NCBI GenBank assembly: GCA_934098565.1
Contig: CAKOON010000001.1
Location: 248,001-312,000, forward strand
DNA: 64,000 bases
DNA from: an uncultured Bacilli bacterium
GTDB taxonomy: Bacteria > Bacillota_I > Bacilli_A > RF39 > UBA660
Direction: 5' to 3'
The notes below the pieces were generated by a model. The model was not told the DNA's origin, searched no databases, and saw nothing but the letters and a program-made list of their open reading frames with translations. Shown here one piece after another: positions 18,313-27,070 of this stretch. Every line of letters begins with the position of its first letter. The first letter of the stretch is position 1. The translations under genes and the position numbers were made by a program.

Positions 18313-18341
18313 TTGATTTTAAGAAAAATTTAGAGTATTAT
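18313..18341 (+). promoter_or_regulatory. Promoter TTGATT-17-TATTAT, start of a long queA leader
   Basis: -35 TTGATT 18313-18318 and -10 TATTAT 18336-18341, with a 17-base spacer. It would give queA a leader of about 200 bases. That leader contains AAATCAAA (18356-18363) pairing with TTTGATTT (18388-18395), followed by TTC. I see no preQ1 riboswitch motif. Confidence 0.5.
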
Positions 18342-18546
18342 CTTTAGAAGAGAAGAAATCAAAAAGATGATAAATTATTTAAGTTTATTTGATTTTTCAA
18401 AATATTTCTTTTAAAGAACAACTTTTTACTTTTAAAAATATAGTTTTTTATTGATTTAATATAGAAAACAGTAAGGCCATAAAGATGATAAAAAGTTAAG
18501 CTAAAAAGTAAATATTTTCTATAAATGAATATATGAGGTGTGCAAA

Positions 18547-19575
18547 ATGAATATAAATGATTTTAATTATAATTTACCAAAGGAATTGATTGCGCAGACG
18601 CCTTTGGAGAAACGTTCTGACTCTAGACTTTTAGTAATGGATAAGAAAACGGGTGAGCTTACGCATGAAGTCTTTAAAAATATTACTAAATATTTAAAAA
18701 AAGGTGATGTTTTGGTGCTTAATAATACGAAGGTTATTCCGGCAAGATTAATTGGTGAAAAAGAAGAGACTAAGGCCCATATTGAATTGCTGCTTTTAAA
18801 TGATTTAGGAAATAAGAAGTATGAATGTTTAGCCAGACCTCAAAAGCGTCTTCATGTTGGAACCATAGTTAACTTTGGCGGCGACTTACTTAAGGCTAAA
18901 GTTTTAGAAGTTAAGGGTGAAGGCATTGTCAACGTTGAATTTATCTATGATGGTATTTTTTATGAGATTTTAGACAAGTTGGGAGAAATGCCACTACCTC
19001 CTTATATTCACGAAAAGTTAAAGGATAAGAGTAGATATAATACGGTTTATGCTAAGATTGAAGGCTCGGCAGCCGCACCAACTGCAGGTTTGCACTTTAC
19101 GGACGAATTATTAGAAGAAATAAAAAAAATGGGAGTTATTGTAACTTTTGTAACTTTGCATGTTGGATTAGGTACTTTTAGACCGGTTGAAGAAGAAAAT
19201 GTTTTGGATCATAAAATGCATACTGAGTTTTATATGATGACGAAAAAGACAGCTGATGTCTTAAATCAAGCTAAAAAAGAAGGGCGCCGCATTATTAGTG
19301 TAGGTACAACTTCTTGCCGTACTTTAGAGACCGTAGCACATAAGTATAACGGAGAATTTAGGGAATGTTCGGGCGATACCGATATCTTTATATATCCAGG
19401 CTTTAAATTTATGGCTATAGATGCTTTAATAACTAATTTTCACTTACCAAAATCGACTTTAGTAATGTTAGTTAGTGCTTTGTCAACTAGGGAGAACATT
19501 TTAAATGCTTATAAAGAGGCGGTTAAAGATAAGTATCGTTTCTTTTCCTTTGGCGATGCTATGTTCATTAAATAA
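18547..19575 (+). CDS. queA: tRNA preQ1(34) S-adenosylmethionine ribosyltransferase-isomerase
   Basis: Adds the cyclopentene ring from SAM to preQ1 already in tRNA, giving epoxyqueuosine at the wobble position. 342 residues from ATG 18547 (GAGGTG upstream). Family motifs: [69 protein letters not shown] and [14 protein letters not shown]. tgt, the previous step of the same pathway, is at 52608-53726 rather than adjacent as in Bacillus. Confidence 0.97.
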   Translation: MNINDFNYNLPKELIAQTPLEKRSDSRLLVMDKKTGELTHEVFKNITKYLKKGDVLVLNNTKVIPARLIGEKEETKAHIELLLLNDLGNKKYECLARPQKRLHVGTIVNFGGDLLKAKVLEVKGEGIVNVEFIYDGIFYEILDKLGEMPLPPYIHEKLKDKSRYNTVYAKIEGSAAAPTAGLHFTDELLEEIKKMGVIVTFVTLHVGLGTFRPVEEENVLDHKMHTEFYMMTKKTADVLNQAKKEGRRIISVGTTSCRTLETVAHKYNGEFRECSGDTDIFIYPGFKFMAIDALITNFHLPKSTLVMLVSALSTRENILNAYKEAVKDKYRFFSFGDAMFIK

Positions 19576-19589
19576 TGATGTCATAATTT

Positions 19590-19610
19590 TTTTAAGATAA
19601 TCGCCAAAAA
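19590..19610 (+). repeat. Copy 1 of a 21-base intergenic repeat
   Basis: TTTTAAGATAAT-C-GCCAAAAA; matches 20 of 21 bases at 21503-21523, where C is replaced by T. Both copies lie in gaps flanking the spoVB-comN block. Function unknown. Confidence 0.5.
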
Positions 19611-19666
19611 TCAAAATATTAGTAATTTTTAGGTATAAAATGATAAATGTTATTCCATAATATAAA

Positions 19667-19785
19667 TGTAGTGATAACCAGACCTTTTATCTATAAATTG
19701 GAAATCCAAAATTAAAAAACTTTATAAAATTTTATTAAAATATCACTACAGGCACTCTAAATGAATGATTTTAGGGTGTTTTTTG
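19667..19785 (+). ncRNA. Candidate structured RNA or queA 3' element
   Basis: A perfect 10-bp inverted repeat, TGTAGTGATA (19667-19676) with TATCACTACA (19741-19750), closes a 64-base domain. The domain holds a small hairpin (TTGG-AAAT-CCAA, 19698-19709). Three bases later a strong terminator begins (stem 19753-19761 with 19770-19778, then TTTTTT). This layout is typical of a small RNA or structured 3' UTR. I do not recognise the family, and no good promoter is visible upstream. Confidence 0.4.
19753..19784 (+). terminator. Intrinsic terminator of the queA transcript
   Basis: CACTCTAAA (19753-19761) pairs with TTTAGGGTG (19770-19778, one G-T pair), followed by six T. It overlaps the 3' end of the convergent SpoVB-like gene. 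Confidence 0.85.
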
Positions 19786-21072
19786 ATTAAGAATTTTCCT
19801 TAACTTAGTGCTGTTTTTATAGACAACATAAAATATATCGATGGCTTCACTGATTACAAGTCCATAAAGGCCAATTTTCAGTAAACTAAAAATGAAGAGC
19901 GATATGAGTTTGATAATCACGCCAATAGTAGTTGTTTTTAAAGTGAATTTACCATAGCCAATTCCCTGCAGAATGCTAGAAATAGGTGCTTCTAAATAAT
20001 AGAAGGTAAAAAAAGGACTAAGAGCTAGAATGTAATTGGCTCCCTGAGAAGTATTATAAATTAATTTTAAAAGAAAAGTACGAAAAATGGTGACAGTAAT
20101 GACAGTAGTAAGACCAATAGTTAGGGAAAGAATAAAGGCTTGTTTAGCTCTTTTTTTGACTAAGTCGTATTTACGTTCGCTATAAAATTTAGATACTTCG
20201 GGGATAATGCTAGTACAAATGGCTTGAATAAGAAAAGACGGCATTAGAAGAAGAGCTAAACTATAACTGTTGTAAATTCCATATTCTAAGACAAAAAAGG
20301 AGGAAGTATAGCCAGCTAAAAGTAGAGTGTTTGAAAGAACAATTGGTTCTAGAAAATAGCCGATGTTACCAATAATACGGCCAGAAACTAGTGGTATAGA
20401 TGTACTTACTAGTTCCTTAAAAATTAAAGGATTATAAGTTATTTTTGCAATATTTAATTTAGTCTTTTTAGGTAGGAGAATTAGAAAAGTTATGATACTA
20501 GCTGCTTCTGTAACGACATTTAGCAAAAGAAAACTCATAATTCCAAAAACTAAATTTTTTTTAATTAAATTAGGAAGAATAAAGATGATAAATAGAAGTC
20601 GGATGGTTTGTTCAATAATGTTAGAAATGTTATTAGGAAGCATCTTTTGTTTGCCATAGAAATAGCCTTTTAAAGTGCAAGCTAAGGCCATATTGGGCAT
20701 AGCAAGCGATGAGGCAATGATTAAAACTTTTAATCTAGGCTCATGGAGGAGATTAATACTAATAAAATCACTACTTAAAATAATCAAAATCATTACTAGA
20801 AAATTAAGAACTAGCAAGAAAATAATACCTTGTTCAATTATTTTACGACTTTTAGTTTTTCCAGAAGCGATGAGTTTAGAAATAGCTTGAGGCATACCAA
20901 AACCGGCGATAGTAACCATCAAAGAAAAAAAAGGCATAATAAGACTGTAAAGGCTAACTCCTTCAGTACCAAGAATTCTCGTATAAAGAATTTTAATGAT
21001 AAAGCTTAGGATTTTAACAATAAAGCCCCCTAGACATAAAATGATGGTACTCAAGAAAAATTGATTTTGCAA
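19771..21072 (-). CDS. SpoVB-like polysaccharide/lipid flippase (MOP superfamily)
   Basis: 433 residues, about 12 membrane helices. The N-terminus matches the SpoVB/MurJ-like group: FFLSTIILCLGGFIVKILSFI, then LYTRILGTEGVSLYSLIMPFF and GFGMPQAISKLIASGK. Members move lipid-linked sugars across the membrane; SpoVB in Bacillus is needed for spore cortex, and its relatives (YtgP and others) for wall precursors. It is somewhat short for the group (about 500). The likely start is TTG 21072 with AGGTGAT six bases upstream; GTG 21081 lies inside that ribosome site. It is divergent from a ComN-like gene, as spoVB and yrzD are neighbours in Bacillus. Confidence 0.8.
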   Translation of the reverse strand: MQNQFFLSTIILCLGGFIVKILSFIIKILYTRILGTEGVSLYSLIMPFFSLMVTIAGFGMPQAISKLIASGKTKSRKIIEQGIIFLLVLNFLVMILIILSSDFISINLLHEPRLKVLIIASSLAMPNMALACTLKGYFYGKQKMLPNNISNIIEQTIRLLFIIFILPNLIKKNLVFGIMSFLLLNVVTEAASIITFLILLPKKTKLNIAKITYNPLIFKELVSTSIPLVSGRIIGNIGYFLEPIVLSNTLLLAGYTSSFFVLEYGIYNSYSLALLLMPSFLIQAICTSIIPEVSKFYSERKYDLVKKRAKQAFILSLTIGLTTVITVTIFRTFLLKLIYNTSQGANYILALSPFFTFYYLEAPISSILQGIGYGKFTLKTTTIGVIIKLISLFIFSLLKIGLYGLVISEAIDIFYVVYKNSTKLRKILNQKTP

Positions 21073-21164
21073 TCTTATCACCTATATAAATATTATGAAT
21101 ATTTAGACTTCAAAATTACTGGGTTTTAGTTTATAATAATGTGGAAAGGCCTTAGGTGATTTTG

Positions 21165-21416
21165 ATGGATTATGAATTTACTAGTGTATTAGATTTGAAA
21201 GCTCATATCAAGCCAGCACTTGACTCCAAAGTGAAAGAACTGCAAAGAAAAAATATAAAATATGTCGATCAAGATGATATTTTTGAATATTTACGTAATA
21301 TGGTTTGGCCTTTAAGAACTAATTTGACATTATATAATATAGTTGATGATATTTTAAACACTGATAATAGTGTTTTCTGCAATTATGTAATTAACAAGAA
21401 GATGAATGGGCATTAA
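21165..21416 (+). CDS. ComN-like post-transcriptional regulator
   Basis: 83 residues, small and soluble. The product (LDLKAHIKPALDSKVKELQ, then DQDDIFEYLRNMVWP and LYNIVDDILN) resembles the family of Bacillus ComN (YrzD), which affects the comE mRNA and binds DivIVA. The neighbouring SpoVB-like gene supports this, since comN lies next to spoVB in Bacillus. The start ATG 21165 has AGGTGAT four bases upstream. TATAAT at 21132-21137 is the likely -10 box. No competence genes are in the window, so the target here is unknown. Confidence 0.65.
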   Translation: MDYEFTSVLDLKAHIKPALDSKVKELQRKNIKYVDQDDIFEYLRNMVWPLRTNLTLYNIVDDILNTDNSVFCNYVINKKMNGH

Positions 21417-21681
21417 TTTATACTGACCTTAAAAAATATAAAAAAGGAAAATTGGTTGAAAAAGTAATAAAAAGTTTGAATATATAAATGTAAAAAGAGT
21501 AATTTTAAGATAATTGCCAAAAACGTATATAGAAATAATAAAAAATTAAAAAAGTAGTTGTTGCTTTTTTGATGACCACTTGGAAAAATAAATGGATTAT
21601 GGTTATTAAGTCTTAAATGGGGCTAGTTTAGTTAATAATATTAGTATGAATTTGAAAACGAAAAGAAGTCAGGAGAATAAT
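21417..21681. other. 265-base gap before rel
   Basis: AT-rich; no gene or clear terminator seen. It contains the second copy of the 21-base repeat (21503-21523) and ends in the rel ribosome site CAGGAGAA. Confidence 0.6.
21503..21523 (+). repeat. Copy 2 of the 21-base intergenic repeat
   Basis: TTTTAAGATAAT-T-GCCAAAAA; one mismatch from 19590-19610. Confidence 0.5.
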
Positions 21682-23847
21682 ATGAATGAAGTAAGAAAAA
21701 GAAAATATCAAGAAGTAACTTACGATGAATTGATGGCGAAACTTAAAACGTATATAACAAAACCAGAGGAATTAGAAGTCATAGAAAAGGCTTATCAATT
21801 TGCTAGGGCTCATCATGCGGGTCGAAAACGTAAGAGTGGAGATGATTATGTAAGTCATCCTGTTAATGTAGCTTATATTTTGACTTCTTTAAATGCCGAT
21901 TATATAACTATATCTTCAGCCCTTTTACATGAGACGATTAATCATGGCGGTGCGACTTTAGAGGAAGTTGAACGAATTTTTGGCGATGAAATTGCCGGGA
22001 TAGTTAATAGTATTTCCAAAATCAACAAGTTAACCTTAAGTGATGATAAAGAGGCGAGTGCGATTAATTTAAGAAAAGTTTTAGTTGGCTTGTCATCAGA
22101 CGTTCGGGTTTTATTTGTTAAGCTAGCCGATAGGCTTCATAATATGCGAACAATTTGGGCGCTTGATCCAGAAGCTCAGAAAGCTAAAGCTAATGAAACT
22201 ATTTCTGTTTTAATACCTATTGCTCACCGTTTAGGTATTAATCAAATAAAAGCAGAATTGGAAGATTTATCACTATTTTATACGAAACCAGACGTTTACC
22301 GAGATATTGAAGAAAAGTTAAATAATGAAAGCACTAAATTAAATGAAGAGTTAGAGTTAATGAAAAATGAACTTATTGATATTATGAATGAAAATAATAT
22401 TCATTTTCACATTAAAGCTCGCGTTAAAAGTGTTCATAGTATTTATGAGAAGATGGCTAAAGGAAAAAAATGGAATGAAATCTACGACATTTTAGCTTTA
22501 AGAATTATTGTCGATACCGTTAGTGATTGCTATCTTGCTATTGGGTTAATTCATGCTAAATTTAGGCCACTCCCAAAACGTTTTAAAGATTACATTGCAA
22601 TGCCTAAAGAAAATATGTATCAATCTTTACATACTTCCATTTTTGGACCCCATGGATACGTTTATGAAGTTCAGATAAGAACTACGGATATGGACGAAGT
22701 TGCAGAAAAAGGTATTGCTAGCCACTGGTCTTATAAAGAACATACTAAAGGTGGTGTTGTTAACGTATTTGAGCAGAAATTAGAAATGTTCCGCAATTTA
22801 ATTGAACAACATGGCGATAACTTAAGCGATAGCGAGTTGAAGAAAGAAATTAATGAAGAAGCCTTAAGTAAAATGATTTATTGTTTTACCCCAAAAGGCG
22901 ATGTTGTAGAATTGCCAATTAATTCAACTCCAATTGACTTTGCTTATCGTATTCATTCTAAAGTTGGTGATACCTGCGTTGGGGCAATTGTCAATGAAGT
23001 TATTGTACCTTTAAATAAGCCCTTAGAAGATGGAGATATTGTTTCTATTAGAACTAGTAAAGACGCAACTCCTTCTAAAGAATGGTTAAATATTGTTAAG
23101 ACTAGTCAAGCTAAAAATAAAATTAAATCCTACTTTTCAAAGATTGATAGAGAAGAATATATTAAACGTGGTGAAGAACTATTAGAAAAAGAAATCCGTA
23201 GAAAGAAATTGACTATTAACGAGGTTTTATCGAGTGAAAGGGTAGAAAAAGTTTGTCATGATTTGAAACTAGATAATCTTGAGGATATTTATTTATCTGT
23301 TGGCTCCCTAAGATTTACCCCAACTTATATTATTAATATGGCTTATGAAGACAAAAAAGATGTTCACGATATATTGATTGAAAAGATAGGCCATAAAACT
23401 GAAAATATAAACTATAAAAGCGATATTATTGTTGCTGGCAGTGGTGATATTAAAGTTAATATTGCTAAGTGTTGTAAGCCAATTAAAGGCGATAAAATTA
23501 TTGGCTATATTACTAAGGGTGAGGGTATTACAGTTCACAAAACTGATTGTCCAAATGTTTCTAATACGGAACGTTTAATTGAAGTTAGTTGGAATAGTAC
23601 TAACGAAACATACTATTTTACGGATATTTTAATAAGTACTATTAATAATAAGAATTATTTATATGATATTGTTAGTTTAGCTAAAGAAAAAGATATTTAT
23701 ATAGATGCTGTTAATAGTAAAGAAGAAGAGGCAATGACAAAGTATAAATTGACTTTAAAAATTAAAAATATTAAGGAGTTAGATAATTTGATTACAGCCT
23801 TAAATATGTGCAGTTATGTTATTAAAGTAGAAAGAGTTAAAAACTAA
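21682..23847 (+). CDS. rel: RelA/SpoT family (p)ppGpp synthetase with a degenerate hydrolase site
   Basis: Stringent-response enzyme of the long Rel type: 721 residues with HD domain, synthetase, TGS (about 400-460), and C-terminal RIS/ACT regions. The synthetase looks intact: RVKSVHSIYEKM, IYDILALRIIVD with the metal-binding Asp, RFKDYIAMPKENMYQSLHTS and EVQIRTTDMDEVAEKGIASHW. In the hydrolase domain YVSHPVNVA and KLADRLHNMRT remain. The central motif, normally HDVVEDT, reads HETINHG (H83-E84), losing the metal-binding Asp and the following Glu-Asp pair. Hydrolysis of (p)ppGpp is therefore probably lost or weak. Start ATG 21682 has AGGAGAA upstream. dtd overlaps the stop by one base (TAATG). 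Confidence 0.94.
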   Translation: MNEVRKRKYQEVTYDELMAKLKTYITKPEELEVIEKAYQFARAHHAGRKRKSGDDYVSHPVNVAYILTSLNADYITISSALLHETINHGGATLEEVERIFGDEIAGIVNSISKINKLTLSDDKEASAINLRKVLVGLSSDVRVLFVKLADRLHNMRTIWALDPEAQKAKANETISVLIPIAHRLGINQIKAELEDLSLFYTKPDVYRDIEEKLNNESTKLNEELELMKNELIDIMNENNIHFHIKARVKSVHSIYEKMAKGKKWNEIYDILALRIIVDTVSDCYLAIGLIHAKFRPLPKRFKDYIAMPKENMYQSLHTSIFGPHGYVYEVQIRTTDMDEVAEKGIASHWSYKEHTKGGVVNVFEQKLEMFRNLIEQHGDNLSDSELKKEINEEALSKMIYCFTPKGDVVELPINSTPIDFAYRIHSKVGDTCVGAIVNEVIVPLNKPLEDGDIVSIRTSKDATPSKEWLNIVKTSQAKNKIKSYFSKIDREEYIKRGEELLEKEIRRKKLTINEVLSSERVEKVCHDLKLDNLEDIYLSVGSLRFTPTYIINMAYEDKKDVHDILIEKIGHKTENINYKSDIIVAGSGDIKVNIAKCCKPIKGDKIIGYITKGEGITVHKTDCPNVSNTERLIEVSWNSTNETYYFTDILISTINNKNYLYDIVSLAKEKDIYIDAVNSKEEEAMTKYKLTLKIKNIKELDNLITALNMCSYVIKVERVKN

Positions 23848-24284
23848 TGAGAGTAGTAGTACAAAGAGCAAAAAAATCTAGTGTAAAAGTAAATGATGAG
23901 ATTGTAGGACAGATTAATTCGGGACTGGTCTTATTAGTTGGCTTTACTGATAATGATAATGAGGCAATAATTGATTATATGGTTAAAAAAATAACACATT
24001 TACGTATATTTCCTGATGAAAATGGGGTTATGAATAAAAGCATTTTAGACTATGGCGGGGAGATTTTGAGTATTTCTCAATTTACTTTGTATGGGGACGC
24101 TACAAACGGCAATCGTCCTAGTTACATTAAGGCGGCTAAAAATAATGTGGCGGAGCCACTTTATGATAAATTTAATACTAAATTAAGTGAATTTTTGCAT
24201 GTTGAAACAGGAAAATTCGGAGCTGATATGGAAGTTAATTTAATAAATGATGGACCTACAACGATATTACTGGAAAAAGAATAG
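23847..24284 (+). CDS. dtd: D-aminoacyl-tRNA deacylase
   Basis: Removes D-amino acids (and Gly from tRNA-Ala) mischarged to tRNA. 145 residues with the family motifs MRVVVQRAKKSSVKVN, GLVLLVGF, LSISQFTLYGDATNGNRPSY (SQFTL is the catalytic region) and NDGPTTILLE, where the Gly-Pro motif is near GPTT. Coupled to rel by a one-base overlap, a pairing widespread in Bacillota. Confidence 0.97.
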   Translation: MRVVVQRAKKSSVKVNDEIVGQINSGLVLLVGFTDNDNEAIIDYMVKKITHLRIFPDENGVMNKSILDYGGEILSISQFTLYGDATNGNRPSYIKAAKNNVAEPLYDKFNTKLSEFLHVETGKFGADMEVNLINDGPTTILLEKE

Positions 24285-24295
24285 GGAGGATTTAT

Positions 24296-25624
24296 ATGTA
24301 TAATGATACAGCGGGGGCTATGTATGAAGAAGAAGAGCATGAAAGAAAAGAAGCTCTAAGAAAGAAGAGATTACTAATTAGAAGAATAGTAGTTGTTAGT
24401 ACTATTGCTATTGTGTCTTTATATACGATATTATTTTTAATTGACCAGGGACGTTTTAAGAAAGGGCAAAAGCCTTTAATAACTTTTAAAGAAGTAACAA
24501 AAACTTATAATGATGGGACTGTGGTTTCACGTTATGGTTTAGGATGGGTCTTTAGAGAATATAATAGAGAAACTCTTTTAGATACAGAAATGGTGCCTTT
24601 TTGGCGAAGGATAAGACAAGATTACGATGCGGCTACTACGGTTGATACTAATTTACCTCAGGTGGTAACAGGTTACGAAATTCCTGAAAATCCTGATGAA
24701 TTGGAAAAAGTCGATGGAGTATTATTCCTATATGATAGTGGGAAGCTTTTAGATACTTATAAATGTATTTTAAGTGATAGTGATTGTGAAATTGCCACCT
24801 CTTATCTTTATAGTGATGAAATAGCAGGCATGTATGATATTAAAATGGATATTGTCGATAAAAGATATGCTTTTATTAAAGAATATGAAAATAAAGGTTT
24901 GGAGAATGAGACTAGTGTAATATTACTCTATGATATTAAAAATAAGCAAATAATAGCTAAGTATGAGGATATTCATTATTCTAAACAAGAAAATGGAAAA
25001 GGTATTATTGACTCTTCTAAATATATTATTAAGAAAAATGGCTTATGGGGAATAGACCAAGTAATTAATGGCCGCATTTCTAATGTTTTAAATTATCAAT
25101 ATTATGGAATTAGCTTTAAATTTGATAGTAAGAAATATATTTTAAAAAGTGATAATGGTTATCAAATTTATGATAACAGTAGTAATACTTTAAGCGATTA
25201 TATTACAGATAAGATTGAAGATATTATTTCTTTTGGTACTAATATTTTTTATACAACTAAAATAGTTGATAATACAGGCGTATTTTATAAACTTTATAAT
25301 GCCAATAGTTTAGAATGTATCTTAAGTGATAATATTAGTTATATTGAACTTCATAATGGTTTTATTCTTTATGTTAAAGATAATAAGTTGTATTTATGTG
25401 ATTTTAATGGCAATAATTTAACTGACGTGGAAATGCCAATTTATTTTAATAACTATAATGGTGCAGGAATTAAAGCCTTTACTATTGATACTTTAGGTAA
25501 TCAGTTAAGGGTTGCAACACCAAAGAGTAGCGAGAAGACTCATTATACAACAGAATATTATTTTGATAGTGTTACTTATTCATTTATTAGAACTAGAGAT
25601 AATGTTAAAGAGACCGTGGAATAA
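24296..25624 (+). CDS. Single-pass membrane protein of unknown function
   Basis: 442 residues. A charged N-terminal tail (EEEEHERKEALRKKRLL) precedes one membrane helix at about 29-50 (IVVVSTIAIVSLYTILFLI), leaving about 390 residues outside. The outer part has repeated short beta-like units with aromatic-Gly turns (KNGLWGIDQVING, SDNGYQIYDNSS, KDNKLYLCDFNGNNL), suggesting a WG-repeat or propeller-like fold. I do not recognise a family. It is 11 bases after dtd with GGGAGG upstream, so it is likely part of the rel-dtd transcript. Confidence 0.65.
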   Translation: MYNDTAGAMYEEEEHERKEALRKKRLLIRRIVVVSTIAIVSLYTILFLIDQGRFKKGQKPLITFKEVTKTYNDGTVVSRYGLGWVFREYNRETLLDTEMVPFWRRIRQDYDAATTVDTNLPQVVTGYEIPENPDELEKVDGVLFLYDSGKLLDTYKCILSDSDCEIATSYLYSDEIAGMYDIKMDIVDKRYAFIKEYENKGLENETSVILLYDIKNKQIIAKYEDIHYSKQENGKGIIDSSKYIIKKNGLWGIDQVINGRISNVLNYQYYGISFKFDSKKYILKSDNGYQIYDNSSNTLSDYITDKIEDIISFGTNIFYTTKIVDNTGVFYKLYNANSLECILSDNISYIELHNGFILYVKDNKLYLCDFNGNNLTDVEMPIYFNNYNGAGIKAFTIDTLGNQLRVATPKSSEKTHYTTEYYFDSVTYSFIRTRDNVKETVE

Positions 25625-25689
25625 GTGATATACTTAAAAAATGTCCTTTTTTGGCAAATTAAAAGTGAATAAAAAACCGCTGAGAATAA

Positions 25690-25718
25690 TTGACTAAAAA
25701 AAGGAAAATCATTATAAT
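25690..25718 (+). promoter_or_regulatory. Consensus promoter TTGACT-17-TATAAT before hisS
   Basis: -35 TTGACT 25690-25695 and -10 TATAAT 25713-25718, with a 17-base spacer. The leader is about 70 bases. Confidence 0.85.
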
Positions 25719-25743
25719 AATGGTTAAATAATTGTTATGTAGT

Positions 25744-25781
25744 AGTAAATCTAGTATGTAATAATACTAGGTTTTACTTTT
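25744..25781 (+). promoter_or_regulatory. Long hairpin in the hisS leader, attenuator-like
   Basis: About 13 pairs: AGTAAATCTAGTAT (25744-25757) with ATACTAGGTTTTACT (25764-25778, one bulge), six-base loop, then TTT. It lies between the promoter and the hisS ribosome site (AGAGGAA), so it could terminate or stabilise the transcript. No T-box sequence is present. Confidence 0.5.
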
Positions 25782-25796
25782 AGAAAAGAGGAAAAT

Positions 25797-27062
25797 ATGA
25801 TACTTAAACAAAAAGGAACAGTTGATATTTTTGGGACTGATGCCCTTAAGTGGCAATATATAGAAAGTTTGATTAAGGACTTATGCCAAACTTATAATTA
25901 TGGTTGGATTAGAACTCCTGTTTTTGAAGCCACGGAACTATTTCACCGCGGAGTAGGAGAAACAACGGATATTGTAACCAAGGAAACTTATGATTTTAAA
26001 GACCGAGGAGAAAGAAATATTACCCTAAGGCCAGAAGGAACAGCGGGTGTTGTTAGAAGCTACATTGAAAATAAAATGTATGGAGGAGCTACCCAACCAG
26101 TTAAATTCTTCTATATAGAGCCAATGTATCGTTATGAAAGACCCCAAAGTGGGAGACTAAGAGAATTTAGTCAGTTTGGTTGTGAAGTAATTGGTTGTGA
26201 TGATGCTTATATTGATGCGGAGATTATTTCTCTTCCGGTAAATCTATTTAAGACTTTGGGACTTCGTAATGTTAAAGTAGAGCTTAATTCCTTGGGAGAT
26301 AAGGAATCAAGAGAAAATTATCGTGAGGCTTTAATTAATTATTTAAAACCACATATTAATGAATTATGTGATGATTGTAAAGTAAGATTAGAAAAAAATC
26401 CTTTAAGAATATTAGATTGCAAAATTGATGGCAATAATGATATTATTAAAAATGCTCCTAAGACAGTTGATTATTTAACTAATGAAGCAAAAGAAAGATT
26501 TGATATGGTTAAACATTACTTGGAAGTTATGGAAATCCCTTATGAAGTTAATCCTAAGATTGTTAGAGGCTTAGATTATTACAACCACACGGTGTTTGAG
26601 ATTATGGCTGATATTGACGATATGGGCAGTCAAAGTACGTTAGCCGCTGGGGGCAGATATAACGGGATGATTGAAACCCTTGGTGGACCTAGTACGCCAG
26701 CAATTGGCTTTGCTTGTGGTTTAGATAGATTAATGCTAGCTTTAGAAAAAGAAGATATTGAGTTACCAATTAAAAATTGGGTTGATGCTTATATTATGTA
26801 TGTTTCTGATACTGAGAAAGATTATGCAGTAAATATTTGTCAAACTTTAAGACTAAGTGGGTTTGATATCGAAATGGAGAACATGGGCAGAAGTTTAAAA
26901 GCTCAATTTAAACAAGCTGACCGTTTAAATTCTAAATTCTTAATTATACTAAATGATGAAGATATTAAAAATAAAGTAGTAAAGATAAAAGATAATGTTA
27001 CTAAAGAAGAAGTAACAATCAATGAAGATGAATTAGTTGATTATATCAATATGAATATGTAG
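25797..27062 (+). CDS. hisS: Histidyl-tRNA synthetase
   Basis: Class II aminoacyl-tRNA synthetase, 421 residues. Motif 2 reads TLRPEGTAGVVRSYIE, followed by FYIEPMYRYERPQSGRLREFSQFG. The histidine-specific loops RGLDYYNHTVFEI and AAGGRYNGMIETLGG are present, and motif 3 is AIGFACGLDRLML. The C-terminal anticodon domain starts near 330. It heads an operon with gatC, gatA and gatB. Unlike in Bacillus, aspS does not follow. Confidence 0.97.
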   Translation: MILKQKGTVDIFGTDALKWQYIESLIKDLCQTYNYGWIRTPVFEATELFHRGVGETTDIVTKETYDFKDRGERNITLRPEGTAGVVRSYIENKMYGGATQPVKFFYIEPMYRYERPQSGRLREFSQFGCEVIGCDDAYIDAEIISLPVNLFKTLGLRNVKVELNSLGDKESRENYREALINYLKPHINELCDDCKVRLEKNPLRILDCKIDGNNDIIKNAPKTVDYLTNEAKERFDMVKHYLEVMEIPYEVNPKIVRGLDYYNHTVFEIMADIDDMGSQSTLAAGGRYNGMIETLGGPSTPAIGFACGLDRLMLALEKEDIELPIKNWVDAYIMYVSDTEKDYAVNICQTLRLSGFDIEMENMGRSLKAQFKQADRLNSKFLIILNDEDIKNKVVKIKDNVTKEEVTINEDELVDYINMNM

Positions 27063-27070
27063 GTGATGGT

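Noticed and set aside
18342..18546. preQ1 riboswitch before queA
   Set aside because: No C-rich pseudoknot loop or A-rich tail of the known preQ1 classes.
25725..25796. T-box riboswitch upstream of hisS
   Set aside because: Leader only about 70 bases, no specifier-loop structure and no T-box core sequence.
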